IMG/VR virus record: IMGVR_UViG_3300031957_002643
Location: 1-64,000 of that record
From: a virus
Direction: 5' to 3' (one strand)
Length of the DNA stretch: 64,000 bases
This document shows positions 51,430 to 60,047 of this stretch, one piece after another. The notes beneath the pieces are model-generated. The model saw only the letters and a program-made list of their open reading frames with translations. It made no database searches and was not told where the DNA came from. Positions within the stretch are counted from its first letter, which is position 1. Each line of letters starts with the position of its first letter. The position numbers and the translations under genes are program-made.

Positions 51430-52013
51430 GTATTCTCTTCTTTTTCCTTTTTCAAAAAGGCAAGCAAGTCTTCCATATTTTTTTCGTAATTGGTTTTGCC
51501 GAAACGTTCCGTAAAACGTTTTTTGGCTTCCTTCATATCTGCTTCGAGTTGTTTGAAATCAAACACTCCTCGATGGAGACGCTTGACGTTGAAGCAGTAT
51601 TGAATTTTCTCAAAGACCTCACCGATCAACTGTTTCCATTCATCAGTGAGATCATCTGGCAAGTTCATAAAGTTCGAATACTCATCGATATGTGACAGGT
51701 CTTCCAAAGTAAATTCGAGCCACATATGAAGAATCGCATCCGAATGATATTTGACGCGATCAAGCGTTTGGTTGATTTCAATATTGAACATCGAATCCAT
51801 CGGCTTGTATCGAAATAGTTCTTTGTCGCTTGGACACGTATTGATCAATTCGCCATTAACCCATTCGTACCCAGAGCCGCACACGAACAGTGCATGAGCC
51901 AGAACCTTGGATTTGTTCGGGAAGATGCTTGGGAAACGCGCGATGCTGTCGATCAACCAATGATCGATTTTGGATCGCTTCTTCGGCCAGTTATAAACAA
52001 TCACATCATCCAT
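51426..52013 (-). CDS. Unknown helical protein, paralogue of the next gene downstream, 195 aa
   Basis: KIDHWLIDSIARFPSIFPNK, VLAHALFVCGSGYEWVNGEL and MNLPDDLTDEWKQLIGEVFE mirror the 190-residue paralogue; the C-terminal tail differs (basic then KEKEENT). Its ATG shares a base with the preceding TGA. Confidence 0.78.
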   Translation of the reverse strand: MDDVIVYNWPKKRSKIDHWLIDSIARFPSIFPNKSKVLAHALFVCGSGYEWVNGELINTCPSDKELFRYKPMDSMFNIEINQTLDRVKYHSDAILHMWLEFTLEDLSHIDEYSNFMNLPDDLTDEWKQLIGEVFEKIQYCFNVKRLHRGVFDFKQLEADMKEAKKRFTERFGKTNYEKNMEDLLAFLKKEKEENT

Positions 52014-52210
52014 CAGATTTCACCATCATCGATCATTTTTTGGACAATGCGTTCCGCTGCATGGTTCGCGCGGTCGAAAGGAATGTCACAGACCATCGAG
52101 CAACATTTCGGATCATCCATATCAACATGACGTATCCGAATGAGTTCCGCCAGTTGGCGAACCTTGTCCCGATATTTGGGATGAAGACGAAGTGCAATAG
52201 GACCAGTCAT
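52013..52210 (-). CDS. Small unknown protein, 65 aa
   Basis: ATG 52210 in a TAATG junction; a longer frame to 52252 overlaps the upstream gene. MTGPIALRLHPKYRDKVRQL start; two Cys (KCCSMVC). Unrecognised. Confidence 0.68.
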   Translation of the reverse strand: MTGPIALRLHPKYRDKVRQLAELIRIRHVDMDDPKCCSMVCDIPFDRANHAAERIVQKMIDDGEI

Positions 52211-53487
52211 TATGCATTTTCCTTTTCTTTGATTTTGACACGATTGATCCACGTGGACTTTCCGAATTTCGGATGATCGTTGTGGGATTTGATCGTACCC
52301 TTCAGCGTTTTGGTTTCACCGGGCGTCCAATCAATCCAATTACTGCTGGTGACATTCACATCGTTACCATCCTCGTCCTTACAGAAGAACATGTAGGTGG
52401 TTCCGAACTGGCCATTCTTTTCCAGCTTGCGATCCAGCGTCAGAACGAAATCGCGGCGTTCCTTGATTTCACCAACAAACTGAGAATTGGTTTCCTGCTT
52501 GACTTCAGTCATGCGATTGTACAGGGCAATGACGGAAGCAACAATGCCGATCTCGGATGTATTTTCCTTGCGGGTGATGATATTCATCATCTTCCACATC
52601 CATTGATTGTTAACATCATAGGCATCGGTGGTCACAAACGTCTTGCACCATTCGAGAATTTCTTGAGCCTTGGCGCGATGATCACCATTCGCGCGCTTCA
52701 CATTGCGCGGATTGAGGAATACGTCAGAAACCAGTTCGGTGGTGCTGCGAAGGTGTTGGGCATTGAACGCCTGATCTTGTTCCATGCGAAGTTCATTTTC
52801 TTCTGCACGTTCGCGAGACACGTAACAGCCAGAAATTTCACAGACAGCAATGGCTTCCGCAATAATGTCAACAACCGGATAGGTGAAATTGTAATTGGCA
52901 TAATTGCCCTCATACAGTTCACCGTCAAAGGCAAACGGAATAAGTTGAGCTTCCGCGCCGAAATATTTTTCGAACATTTCAGGGCGAGTGCTGCCCAGAA
53001 AGTCCATGATGCAGGTCGAGCCAACTTGCTTGTACTCGCCAGTCTCTTCATTGAAAAGAACATAGCCACGCTTGCGGGCACGATTCACATTGCAGTGTTC
53101 GCAGACCTTCATGGAAATGGTTTCGAGAATAGCGCGCAGTTCGGGCGTATTCATCTTTTCAATCACAGTCACCTTCGGAATGCCATCACCATCGACATCG
53201 ACGTAGCGAGCAGCCAGAGTCCAACCATTGATCTTGGGGATCGGGTTAACGATCAGAACAGTGCGACACAGAACATTGACAGTGTACGGTTCACCATCAA
53301 AATCCCTGATGGTGACCGGCACGTCACGTTCTTCCATGGGAAGGAAGATGATTTCTTCCAGACCCCACTTCACAGCTTTCTTGTTCAGCTTCGCAATGAG
53401 CTGTTGAAGAGAAGCGAGACGACCGACCGGAACATCCATGTGGATCATCGGATTGTCGGCAGTTTCGATTTCAGCAGTGTTGCACAT
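52210..53487 (-). CDS. Conserved phage zinc-finger/OB-type protein, 425 aa
   Basis: CEHCNVNRARKRGYVLF (~138-154) with VGSTCIMDFLG (~162-172) forms a CxxC...C treble signature (C.HC...R.R...Y.L.....Y.QVGSTC..DFLG) shared by a phage and plasmid family of unknown function. The C-terminus (TKTLKGTIKSHNDHPKFGKS then TWINRVK) looks like an OB-fold strand set, as in nucleic-acid-binding proteins. A strong promoter lies upstream. Nucleic-acid binding is inferred. Confidence 0.78.
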   Translation of the reverse strand: MCNTAEIETADNPMIHMDVPVGRLASLQQLIAKLNKKAVKWGLEEIIFLPMEERDVPVTIRDFDGEPYTVNVLCRTVLIVNPIPKINGWTLAARYVDVDGDGIPKVTVIEKMNTPELRAILETISMKVCEHCNVNRARKRGYVLFNEETGEYKQVGSTCIMDFLGSTRPEMFEKYFGAEAQLIPFAFDGELYEGNYANYNFTYPVVDIIAEAIAVCEISGCYVSRERAEENELRMEQDQAFNAQHLRSTTELVSDVFLNPRNVKRANGDHRAKAQEILEWCKTFVTTDAYDVNNQWMWKMMNIITRKENTSEIGIVASVIALYNRMTEVKQETNSQFVGEIKERRDFVLTLDRKLEKNGQFGTTYMFFCKDEDGNDVNVTSSNWIDWTPGETKTLKGTIKSHNDHPKFGKSTWINRVKIKEKENA

Positions 53488-53510
53488 ATCATTCTCTCCC
53501 GTTGAGTATT

Positions 53511-53539
53511 GTTATACACGGGATCAAATGAAATGTCAA
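53511..53539 (-). promoter_or_regulatory. Host-type promoter TTGACA-17-TATAAC
   Basis: TTGACA (53534-53539) and TATAAC (53511-53516), 17-base spacer, 23 bases before the ATG at 53487. Confidence 0.8.
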
Positions 53540-53541
53540 CC

Positions 53542-53715
53542 CTATCTATCAGAAGATAAGTTTTCTTCTTCTTCGGGCTTCAAAAACTCTTCGTATAACA
53601 TTTCAGCAAACGGCTTTATATCCGATTTGGAATATAATGGACGCATTGCGACAAATTGGGTGGCACACTGTAGGGCGCTGACCTTCAGATAATCTTCACG
53701 TTTCAAACCGAGCAT
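53542..53715 (-). CDS. Very small unknown protein, 57 aa
   Basis: ATG 53715 overlaps the end of the upstream gene by 20 bases and runs to TAG 53542-53544. Encodes MLGLKREDYLKVSALQCATQ and an acidic tail (KPEEEENLSSDR). It fills the gap between the upstream gene and the next promoter. Confidence 0.6.
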   Translation of the reverse strand: MLGLKREDYLKVSALQCATQFVAMRPLYSKSDIKPFAEMLYEEFLKPEEEENLSSDR

Positions 53716-54049
53716 TTTTCAAGAACAATCCTTTTACATCGAAAACTTTCCCATTTTTGAGAATGTTTCCAGATGCATTATGATAGGACAATTCCCAATC
53801 ATATGCGAGATCAGCAACCTTGTAGTATTGTTCTTCCTTCTCGTGCGGAAGATGGCATCCTTCGATAGCAGCCGTATCGATGTAACGATTGACGGCTCGA
53901 CTCAATGATGCGTCGGAGTCAACTAAACCAATTCGTTCGATTTCCTGCTCTTCACCATCCTGATCCTTAAGGATGATAGTGAAGCATTGTTTGGTTACCA
54001 CAAGGCAGAGAAATTCACCGTCTTCGGTTTTGTTGTTAATCAGTTCCAT
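53696..54049 (-). CDS. Unknown protein, 117 aa
   Basis: Beta-rich acidic N-terminal half (QCFTIILKDQDGEEQEIERI), then YYKVADLAYDWELSYHNASG. 14-base overlap with the upstream gene. Unrecognised. Confidence 0.72.
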   Translation of the reverse strand: MELINNKTEDGEFLCLVVTKQCFTIILKDQDGEEQEIERIGLVDSDASLSRAVNRYIDTAAIEGCHLPHEKEEQYYKVADLAYDWELSYHNASGNILKNGKVFDVKGLFLKNARFET

Positions 54050-54758
54050 TTTCTTTCTTCTTCAGATGTTCACGATAAATGCGCAAGGAACCAAATCCTT
54101 GGCTTCTTGCTTTTGCAATTTCAGACGCCAAACGCTTGGCATCTTGGTTGGAAAGACTTCCATTCGTTTTATGCTTTTCCAACAGTTGTGCCAGATTGGA
54201 TTTCTTGCGAGCTTCCATCTTGGCAATGGTTCCCTTATGCTTATCGTGGAAACCTTTTAGTGCATCATATTCTGCCTTTGACAGAATCACCGCTTCTTGC
54301 TTCGCGAGCTTATGAGTGGACGTATCGTACACGGCATTATTACCATTATCACGATACGTTTTGTATTTGTCAGTTTCGAAGAATGAATATCCAAGCGGCA
54401 GGAATTCAATCACGCGGATCAGTTTTTCAATCCGCATGATTTCAAGCTGAACCAAAGTCGGATCAGGATGCAGTTCTGGCAATGCAGGAATGATCAAGTC
54501 CGCGATTTCTCTAAGGAGCTTTTCGCGTGACTGTTCATACATCAGACACCAGAAATAACTGAAGTCTTCGAGTTCCGTAGCGCGAACGAGAACATTTGAA
54601 TTTTCAGGAGACGGATAACGATATTGTCGATATTCACGCACGGTGGCAGGAAAATCATTGATCTTCTTTACATTCTCATCAACAATCTTCTGAATTTCGG
54701 CTTCCTGAAAACGCGCTTCGATTTCAGCAGACATTTCATCTGTGATCATGTCAGGCAT
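54036..54758 (-). CDS. Unknown helical protein, 240 aa
   Basis: Helical, with long charged segments (KHKGTIAKMEARKKSNLAQL). The ATG overlaps the stop of the 58-residue gene upstream by 8 bases. No family recognised. Confidence 0.73.
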   Translation of the reverse strand: MPDMITDEMSAEIEARFQEAEIQKIVDENVKKINDFPATVREYRQYRYPSPENSNVLVRATELEDFSYFWCLMYEQSREKLLREIADLIIPALPELHPDPTLVQLEIMRIEKLIRVIEFLPLGYSFFETDKYKTYRDNGNNAVYDTSTHKLAKQEAVILSKAEYDALKGFHDKHKGTIAKMEARKKSNLAQLLEKHKTNGSLSNQDAKRLASEIAKARSQGFGSLRIYREHLKKKENGTD

Positions 54759-54927
54759 TGCGAACTCGTTTGTTAATATCGGGAGACACCAGCTTCAGAA
54801 CAGAATCATATGCTTTCTGAATTTCTTCCAATGCTTCGGCATCAGACGCACTCGTTTGCTTCGCAAGTTTATCAACTGCGGCTTTCATCCGAAGTGCTGC
54901 GTTGGCTCTAAGTGTTGCGGTTCTCAT
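54751..54927 (-). CDS. Very small helical protein, 58 aa
   Basis: ATG 54925-54927 preceded by GAGG and a strong promoter. Encodes MRTATLRANAALRMKAAVDK and then an acidic helix (DAEALEEIQKAYDSVLKLVS); ends NKRVRNA. First gene of the leftward run from the divergent region 54928-55035. Confidence 0.65.
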   Translation of the reverse strand: MRTATLRANAALRMKAAVDKLAKQTSASDAEALEEIQKAYDSVLKLVSPDINKRVRNA

Positions 54928-54947
54928 TGTTTCCTCGATTTGATGTA

Positions 54948-54976
54948 ACTATATTCCACAATCAATATGGTGTCAA
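54948..54976 (-). promoter_or_regulatory. Host-type promoter TTGACA-17-TATAGT
   Basis: TTGACA (54971-54976) and TATAGT (54948-54953), 17-base spacer, 20 bases before the ATG at 54927. Confidence 0.8.
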
Positions 54977-55010
54977 CTGAATTTTCATGGTAGTACACTT
55001 ATTATAGCAC

Positions 55011-55018
55011 GTAAATAG
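55011..55018 (+). promoter_or_regulatory. Possible late box GTAAATAG
   Basis: GTAAATAG ends 17 bases before the ATG at 55036, with AAGGAG between. Weak match to TATAAATA; a TATTAT at 54999-55004 could instead be a host-type -10. Confidence 0.3.
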
Positions 55019-55035
55019 GGCCAAGGAGAAACCTT

Positions 55036-55854
55036 ATGACAGAATTATATTTTCACGACATGGGAATGACCAATGCAGAAAGAACAGATGTACCGTTGGA
55101 GGTACATTTGATTCCATGTGACATTCAACATGTTCGACATGAACTCGAATTGGCCGGATGGTTCAAGCTCGTTGGAAGCGGCAAGTATTACATTATTGAT
55201 AATGCCGTCATGTTTACCAGCAGCGAGGTTGCTACTAATTTTTTCGATCAGATGAAAGAATGTAAATGGCAATGGATGGATGGGAAACTTTGGCCCGACG
55301 CGGATGATTTCAATGCCGCTGTTGGTGATGGACAGGGTGTGAATATTGCTGGCAACATTCCATTCGCAAATGAGATGTTGAATTACGACAATGAAAAGAT
55401 TTTGGATAAAATCTATAATCTTTGGATGCACATTTACATGACGTGTGGTGATCGTGTTTGGTATTATGACAACCGTTTTTGGTTTGAGAGCAAGCCGGAC
55501 ATGATGCTTGTCAGTATGTTCTTGAACGAGGTTGATATCGAAACATGGAAAAAAGACAGCGAAAAGCCATTAGTAAACGTTTTGAGAGATGAGGACATTC
55601 AGGACTGGTTGAAAAAGAACGGCCCTTATCAGCCACACCAAACAAGACCGATTTGGATCACAGAACCAAGATATGGCAATCCGGGTGAGTGGAATTATGG
55701 AACAGGCACGATTCCTGTGACATCAACACTTGGAATTCCACACAACACGTGTGATTCCACATCAGGAGTAACGTCATTGTCTGCTGCTGATGTAAAATCA
55801 AATATCGTAAATGCTCTACGAAATGAACTGAAAGAAGAAGAAGAGTTGGTTTAA
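55036..55854 (+). CDS. Unknown protein, 272 aa
   Basis: AAGGAG before the ATG. Trp/Asp-rich middle (CKWQWMDGKLWPDADDFNAA) and a low-complexity Thr/Ser/Gly tail (~220-255) before an acidic end. First gene of the rightward nucleotide-metabolism run. No family recognised. Confidence 0.75.
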   Translation: MTELYFHDMGMTNAERTDVPLEVHLIPCDIQHVRHELELAGWFKLVGSGKYYIIDNAVMFTSSEVATNFFDQMKECKWQWMDGKLWPDADDFNAAVGDGQGVNIAGNIPFANEMLNYDNEKILDKIYNLWMHIYMTCGDRVWYYDNRFWFESKPDMMLVSMFLNEVDIETWKKDSEKPLVNVLRDEDIQDWLKKNGPYQPHQTRPIWITEPRYGNPGEWNYGTGTIPVTSTLGIPHNTCDSTSGVTSLSAADVKSNIVNALRNELKEEEELV

Positions 55855-55883
55855 TTACTCAGCCGGGTCGATTAAGTATATGC

Positions 55884-56414
55884 ATGACACGTATACTTGG
55901 TTTAGACCCGGCTGGCTCATTTGGCTGGACGTTACTCGATGATGATCGCTATTTGGATGGCGGCGTCACTAAATTCAAATTTCCTACAAAAGTTCAACAA
56001 GAAAAGAAGGGCATTCCACGAGGTAAGAAGTGGATGGATGCTCTGGAATGGATTGAAACAATTCCAGAGCACAAGCCTGATTTCATTATCATGGAAGATG
56101 TTAGGCGTCATGTGAGTACGCTTGCAGGCCATTCGTATGGTTTCTTCAGGTATGCGGTTGAGGCCATTTGTGCGAAGAATGATATTCCATTTTATCCTAT
56201 CATTGTTACGCAATGGAAATTGACATCAATTGGGTATGGAGGCAGCGATAAAGATCGTATTGCTGCTGCACTACAAGAAAAATATCCAGATGTTGAATTC
56301 CTGACAAACGACCATAGTGATGCATGTGGTATCGCACTTGCCGGTCATATTTTGAATCAAGAGAACAAACTGAAATCTCTTTATGAGTCAGTAGGTGGGA
56401 AAAGGAAAAAATGA
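55884..56414 (+). CDS. RuvC-like Holliday-junction resolvase/nuclease
   Basis: 176 residues. RNase H-fold acidic residues in place: GLDPAG with D8, FIIMEDV with E71, and TNDHSDACGIALAGH with D143/D146, matching the D-E-DxxD layout of phage and bacterial RuvC-type enzymes. T4 uses gp49 (endonuclease VII fold) for this task. It probably resolves branched DNA before packaging. Confidence 0.85.
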   Translation: MTRILGLDPAGSFGWTLLDDDRYLDGGVTKFKFPTKVQQEKKGIPRGKKWMDALEWIETIPEHKPDFIIMEDVRRHVSTLAGHSYGFFRYAVEAICAKNDIPFYPIIVTQWKLTSIGYGGSDKDRIAAALQEKYPDVEFLTNDHSDACGIALAGHILNQENKLKSLYESVGGKRKK

Positions 56415-57004
56415 GAATTGGTTTTACGGGTGCTGGCGCGACTGGCAAGACAACGACACTGAATGTATTTGCGGAATTCAATCCTAATATTCCGGTTCTG
56501 CCATCATCCAACCGATCTGTTTACAAGAAGTGGAACCTGACCGAAGAGGATCAGGAAAAAATGACCTTTGAAGAAAAGTTGCGTCTTCAAGAGGACATCT
56601 ACGAGGCCCGTTTTAAATCTGAAGAAGAATACGAACAGTCGGGCTTTGTTTCAGACCGAACCGTTCTTGATAACTTCTGCTATCAGCAAATTCGCTGCTA
56701 TGATGCAATGGATCAAGACATGCTGGACGAAAAGCGAGTTCAGGTCAAAAAGAACATGAGAAAATATGACTTGATCTGCTACTTCCCCATTACCTTTAGA
56801 CCGGTGGGCGATGAAATCAGATACGCCAATCCTGTTTTCCAAAACATGATGGACAATTTTGTGTTTGCCGAACTTCACAAAATGGACCTTTGGGACAAGA
56901 CCATCACAGTTCGAACTGGAACGCCTGAAGAAAGAGCAGGCCAGATTTCAAACTTCGTCAAACATATCAATCAGCCAACCCAAACTATGTTCGGAGGTTT
57001 TTGA
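56411..57004 (+). CDS. P-loop NTPase, nucleotide-kinase-like (AAA_28/NadR type)
   Basis: 197 residues. GAGATGKTT at 7-15 is the Walker A loop; FVSDRTVLDNFCYQQ (~76-90) is the acid-containing segment typical of AAA_28/NadR-type and dNMP kinases. ATGA overlap with the RuvC-like gene; thyA lies downstream, so a (d)NMP or nucleoside kinase role fits but the substrate is not shown. Confidence 0.75.
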   Translation: MRIGFTGAGATGKTTTLNVFAEFNPNIPVLPSSNRSVYKKWNLTEEDQEKMTFEEKLRLQEDIYEARFKSEEEYEQSGFVSDRTVLDNFCYQQIRCYDAMDQDMLDEKRVQVKKNMRKYDLICYFPITFRPVGDEIRYANPVFQNMMDNFVFAELHKMDLWDKTITVRTGTPEERAGQISNFVKHINQPTQTMFGGF

Positions 57005-57348
57005 TGTCTCAGATCAGATTAAGAAAAGCAGTTATCGAAACCATTAGTGACACATCAGCTAATGTGAAGTTGGAAAATGGTTCTACCTTTTCCATTCCAC
57101 ATTCATTCGTGGCAGATGATGTCGTATATGCCTTTGATGAGGGCGACGAGGTTTTCATCTATGTGGATGAAATCACCAAATCATCCGATCTTCCATATGT
57201 CATTATCGCAACGCCTACAGAAGAAGGAGGCTTAAGCGTATCCATGGCCGGTGACGATCAAGGTGAACATTATATTATCAATGAAATCAAATACATGACC
57301 AAGGAAGAAATAAATGATTTACGATGTGAAATTCAAGGACGAGCATGA
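57004..57348 (+). CDS. Unknown beta-rich protein, 114 aa
   Basis: ATG 57004 in a TGATG junction. Residues 1-60 (VIETISDTSANVKLENGSTF, then FDEGDEVFIYVDE) look like a small beta-barrel with an RNA-binding (S1/OB-like) pattern. Function unknown. Confidence 0.7.
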   Translation: MSQIRLRKAVIETISDTSANVKLENGSTFSIPHSFVADDVVYAFDEGDEVFIYVDEITKSSDLPYVIIATPTEEGGLSVSMAGDDQGEHYIINEIKYMTKEEINDLRCEIQGRA

Positions 57349-57835
57349 AGTTGTAACGAACCTTGCTCATGCATTAGGCCGCGTTGAAGAACGTAAAGGC
57401 AATTATGCCTATGTTCGCATTGACGAATATCCAGAACTTTTAAAAGTCATTGGTGAATTTGAAACACCAGAGGATACACCAGAAGAAGACCAATTTAGTT
57501 TCAATCTGGAAGTCAATCAAATGGTATTTGTCGCCATGATTTATGTCGGCAATGATACATTCCAGCACTCTTGCTACTATGAGCGCGAGAATGATTGGAT
57601 TTATTCGATTGTGGAAATCGGCAAGAAAACCAAAGATATCGAAGTCGCATTACTAAACCATGATGACGTGACTGCGGAACTGGCAGTTAGAGAAGGCAAA
57701 ACCCCAAGCTTTATTTCTGCTACCGGTGCCGCCGCACAGGAATTTGTGAACAAGATTGCAAAAACTCCAACGCGAAAAAAGATCATCATGCCGGAAAAAG
57801 ACCTTATTAAACCAGATACCAAAATTATTATCTAA
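57314..57835 (+). CDS. Unknown acidic protein, 173 aa
   Basis: GAAGAAATAA before the ATG; 35-base overlap with the previous gene, longer than usual here. Acidic middle (FETPEDTPEEDQFSFNLEVN) and a basic end (KTPTRKKIIMPEKDLIKPDT). Unrecognised. Confidence 0.7.
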   Translation: MIYDVKFKDEHEVVTNLAHALGRVEERKGNYAYVRIDEYPELLKVIGEFETPEDTPEEDQFSFNLEVNQMVFVAMIYVGNDTFQHSCYYERENDWIYSIVEIGKKTKDIEVALLNHDDVTAELAVREGKTPSFISATGAAAQEFVNKIAKTPTRKKIIMPEKDLIKPDTKIII

Positions 57836-57845
57836 GGAAATCAAT

Positions 57846-58709
57846 ATGTTACCAGACGAATTAAAGCCATTTGCTAATGAGCAAACCTATTTGACTGCCT
57901 TGGAAAAGGTTTTGTTGAATGGTGAAAAGAAGGGAGACCGCACAGGAACAGGAACTATGTCTGTATTTGGAATGCATTCCACGTATGACATGGATTGTGA
58001 TTTCCCTGTTCTGACTTCGAAAAAGATTTTCTGGAAAGGCATTGTTGGTGAATTGCTTTGGTTCCTTCGTGGAGAAACCAACATCAAATCCCTTCAGGAA
58101 GACAATATTAATTTTTGGGATGAATGGGCGGATGCCGATGGCAACCTTGGTCCAGTATATGGATATCAGTGGAGACGATTCCCAAGAGTTGATTGGGATA
58201 ATGGTGATCCGGCTCAAGCTGGATATGTTGATCAAATCGAACAAGTTCGTAACAGCTTGATCAATGATCCTCACAGTCGTAGACAGATTGTTAGCGCGTG
58301 GAACCCCGGAATGGTTCATGATATGGCACTACCGCCATGTCATGCGTTCTTTCAGTTCTATGTGCGAGAGAACAAATATCTAGATTGTCAGTTGTATCAA
58401 AGATCGGCTGATATGTTTTTGGGTGTGCCGTTTAACATCGCATCATACTCACTGCTGACAGCCATTATGGCGATGAAGGTTGGATTAGAACCGGGTCGCT
58501 TCCATCATACTCTTGGAGATGCACATATCTATGTGAACCATGAAGAGCAGGTTAGAGAACAGTTGTACAAGAGAGCAAGACATCATGCACCTAAGCTGTG
58601 GATTGATCCTGTCGTGAAGGATTTGCCATGGGAAGAGTTGAAACTTGAACATTTCAAGTTGGTGGATTATGTCAGTGAAGGGATTTTGAAAGCGGAGATC
58701 GCAGTATGA
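57846..58709 (+). CDS. thyA: Thymidylate synthase
   Basis: 287 residues; ATG 57846 with AAGGAA is preferred over 57756, which lies in the previous gene. DRTGTGTMSVFG (31-42) and RRQIVSAWNP bind dUMP phosphate, C165 in MALPPCHAFFQFYV is the nucleophile, and YQRSADMFLGVPFNIASY is intact. Makes dTMP from dUMP with methylene-tetrahydrofolate; the DHFR gene ~1.3 kb downstream regenerates the cofactor. Confidence 0.95.
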   Translation: MLPDELKPFANEQTYLTALEKVLLNGEKKGDRTGTGTMSVFGMHSTYDMDCDFPVLTSKKIFWKGIVGELLWFLRGETNIKSLQEDNINFWDEWADADGNLGPVYGYQWRRFPRVDWDNGDPAQAGYVDQIEQVRNSLINDPHSRRQIVSAWNPGMVHDMALPPCHAFFQFYVRENKYLDCQLYQRSADMFLGVPFNIASYSLLTAIMAMKVGLEPGRFHHTLGDAHIYVNHEEQVREQLYKRARHHAPKLWIDPVVKDLPWEELKLEHFKLVDYVSEGILKAEIAV

Positions 58710-59086
58710 TCATTCAAACCATTGTGCAAGGCGACGAACCGACAGAGAGCGGAAGAACGCTTTCGACCGAAGAACTGACGAAGGCACTAGAAGTTTACAA
58801 TCAGAAGGATGTTAGACTTGGTGAAGTCATGGATGAAAACTTCACGGTCAATTCTAGTATTGATCTGGCCAATACCGCGTTCATCATTGAAGATGCATTT
58901 CTGGATGAAGATAATATCCTGTGTGCACAAATCAAACCATTAGATACCCCGATGGGTAAGATTATCTTTCATGAAGGACTTCTACCAAATATAAAATTCA
59001 CACCGCGTTATAGTGGAGTAGTGAATGAGGATGGAACCGTTACCGATATCGAGATGATCTCTATCGATGCTTATAATGGTGTATGA
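58706..59086 (+). CDS. Unknown protein, 126 aa
   Basis: ATGA overlap with thyA. Ends with LDTPMGKIIFHEGLLPNIKF, TPRYSGVV and ISIDAYN; this strand order recalls prohead-protease-like or capsid-associated beta folds, but no catalytic Ser/His is present. Left unassigned. Confidence 0.7.
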   Translation: MIIQTIVQGDEPTESGRTLSTEELTKALEVYNQKDVRLGEVMDENFTVNSSIDLANTAFIIEDAFLDEDNILCAQIKPLDTPMGKIIFHEGLLPNIKFTPRYSGVVNEDGTVTDIEMISIDAYNGV

Positions 59087-59088
59087 TA

Positions 59089-59637
59089 ATGAAAATTGAA
59101 TATGCTCAAAATCCTATGGCATCTAAAATCATTCTTGATGATGCCGATTTGAACACTCTCAGAGATAAATGTTTTGTAGAAGCTGCTGAAGATTTGATTG
59201 CTAGTTTCTATTGTGACATGAAATATCGAGATATGGATATCGAAGACGCATATTCAAAAACGTTCGATTCGGTTGAAAAACAAATGCGATCTGAAGTCAA
59301 CCATTATATGGACTGGTTGCCTGACACTGCGACGGGACAACATGTCGGAGATTGTACATGTGTGCCTTCGACCTGTGGGCGTTGCATGTTAGAGAATTTC
59401 CTTGGGATCGATACCATTGAAGGTTTGGGCAAACATGAGGGTGCCAAAATCAGTGGGTACTTTAACAAGCATCCAGACGGGACCGCCAAAGACTGCCTTG
59501 AGCATATGAGAAATCGAACCGTTGAAGCAACTGAAGACTGGCACAAGCCTCACATCGAGCGATGGAAACAAGAACTCGTGAACACAATCGCGTGGCTTGA
59601 AAAATACATCACTGAGAAACTTGAGGAAGAACTATGA
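59089..59637 (+). CDS. Unknown Cys-rich protein, 182 aa
   Basis: ATG 59089 or 59083 (two residues longer, ATGA overlap). CTCVPSTCGRCMLENFLG (~86-103) has four closely spaced Cys, a possible metal site, between acidic helices. Not recognised. Confidence 0.7.
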   Translation: MKIEYAQNPMASKIILDDADLNTLRDKCFVEAAEDLIASFYCDMKYRDMDIEDAYSKTFDSVEKQMRSEVNHYMDWLPDTATGQHVGDCTCVPSTCGRCMLENFLGIDTIEGLGKHEGAKISGYFNKHPDGTAKDCLEHMRNRTVEATEDWHKPHIERWKQELVNTIAWLEKYITEKLEEEL

Positions 59638-60047
59638 AACCTAGTTTTGATATGGCATTTAGTATTGCCCTTATTGAACGCGGTAAGGGGAACATGGATT
59701 TCAGTGGTCTTGAAAAAATCGAAGAAATTTATCATCACTATAATAAATTCGAAAGCCTAAAGAATCCGCCATTACTTCTGAAGAAGTGGACGGTCTCTGA
59801 TACCATAAAAGCTACTTTGTATGTCGTTCCCGAAAGTACAGTCATGACATCTCCTCGATTGAGTATCGTGTACTCGGGGAAATATGTGTACAAAGTTCTA
59901 CATACAGACTTCAGCTACAAATTCCTGATGTACACCGATGAGGCCATTCAACAGATGGTCGATGAGCACGAAGATGAAATTAAACGTCTAGACCACTACG
60001 ATAAACATTTCTTCGATGTAGAAAAGAGAGACAAATATGAGCATTAG
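59634..60047 (+). CDS. Unknown protein, 137 aa
   Basis: ATGA overlap upstream. Mixed alpha/beta, C-terminal charged helix (DEHEDEIKRLDHYDKHFF). 11-base overlap with the DHFR start. Confidence 0.72.
   Translation: MKPSFDMAFSIALIERGKGNMDFSGLEKIEEIYHHYNKFESLKNPPLLLKKWTVSDTIKATLYVVPESTVMTSPRLSIVYSGKYVYKVLHTDFSYKFLMYTDEAIQQMVDEHEDEIKRLDHYDKHFFDVEKRDKYEH

Noticed and set aside
52273-53505. 410-codon plus-strand open frame opposite the zinc-finger protein
   Set aside because: It is fully antisense to a gene with a promoter, coupled starts and a conserved Cys signature; it has no ribosome site or recognised motif.
58706-59086. Prohead protease (gp21-like) reading of the LDTPMGK...TPRYSG protein
   Set aside because: The strand pattern is suggestive, but at 126 residues and with no catalytic Ser/His it cannot be the protease.
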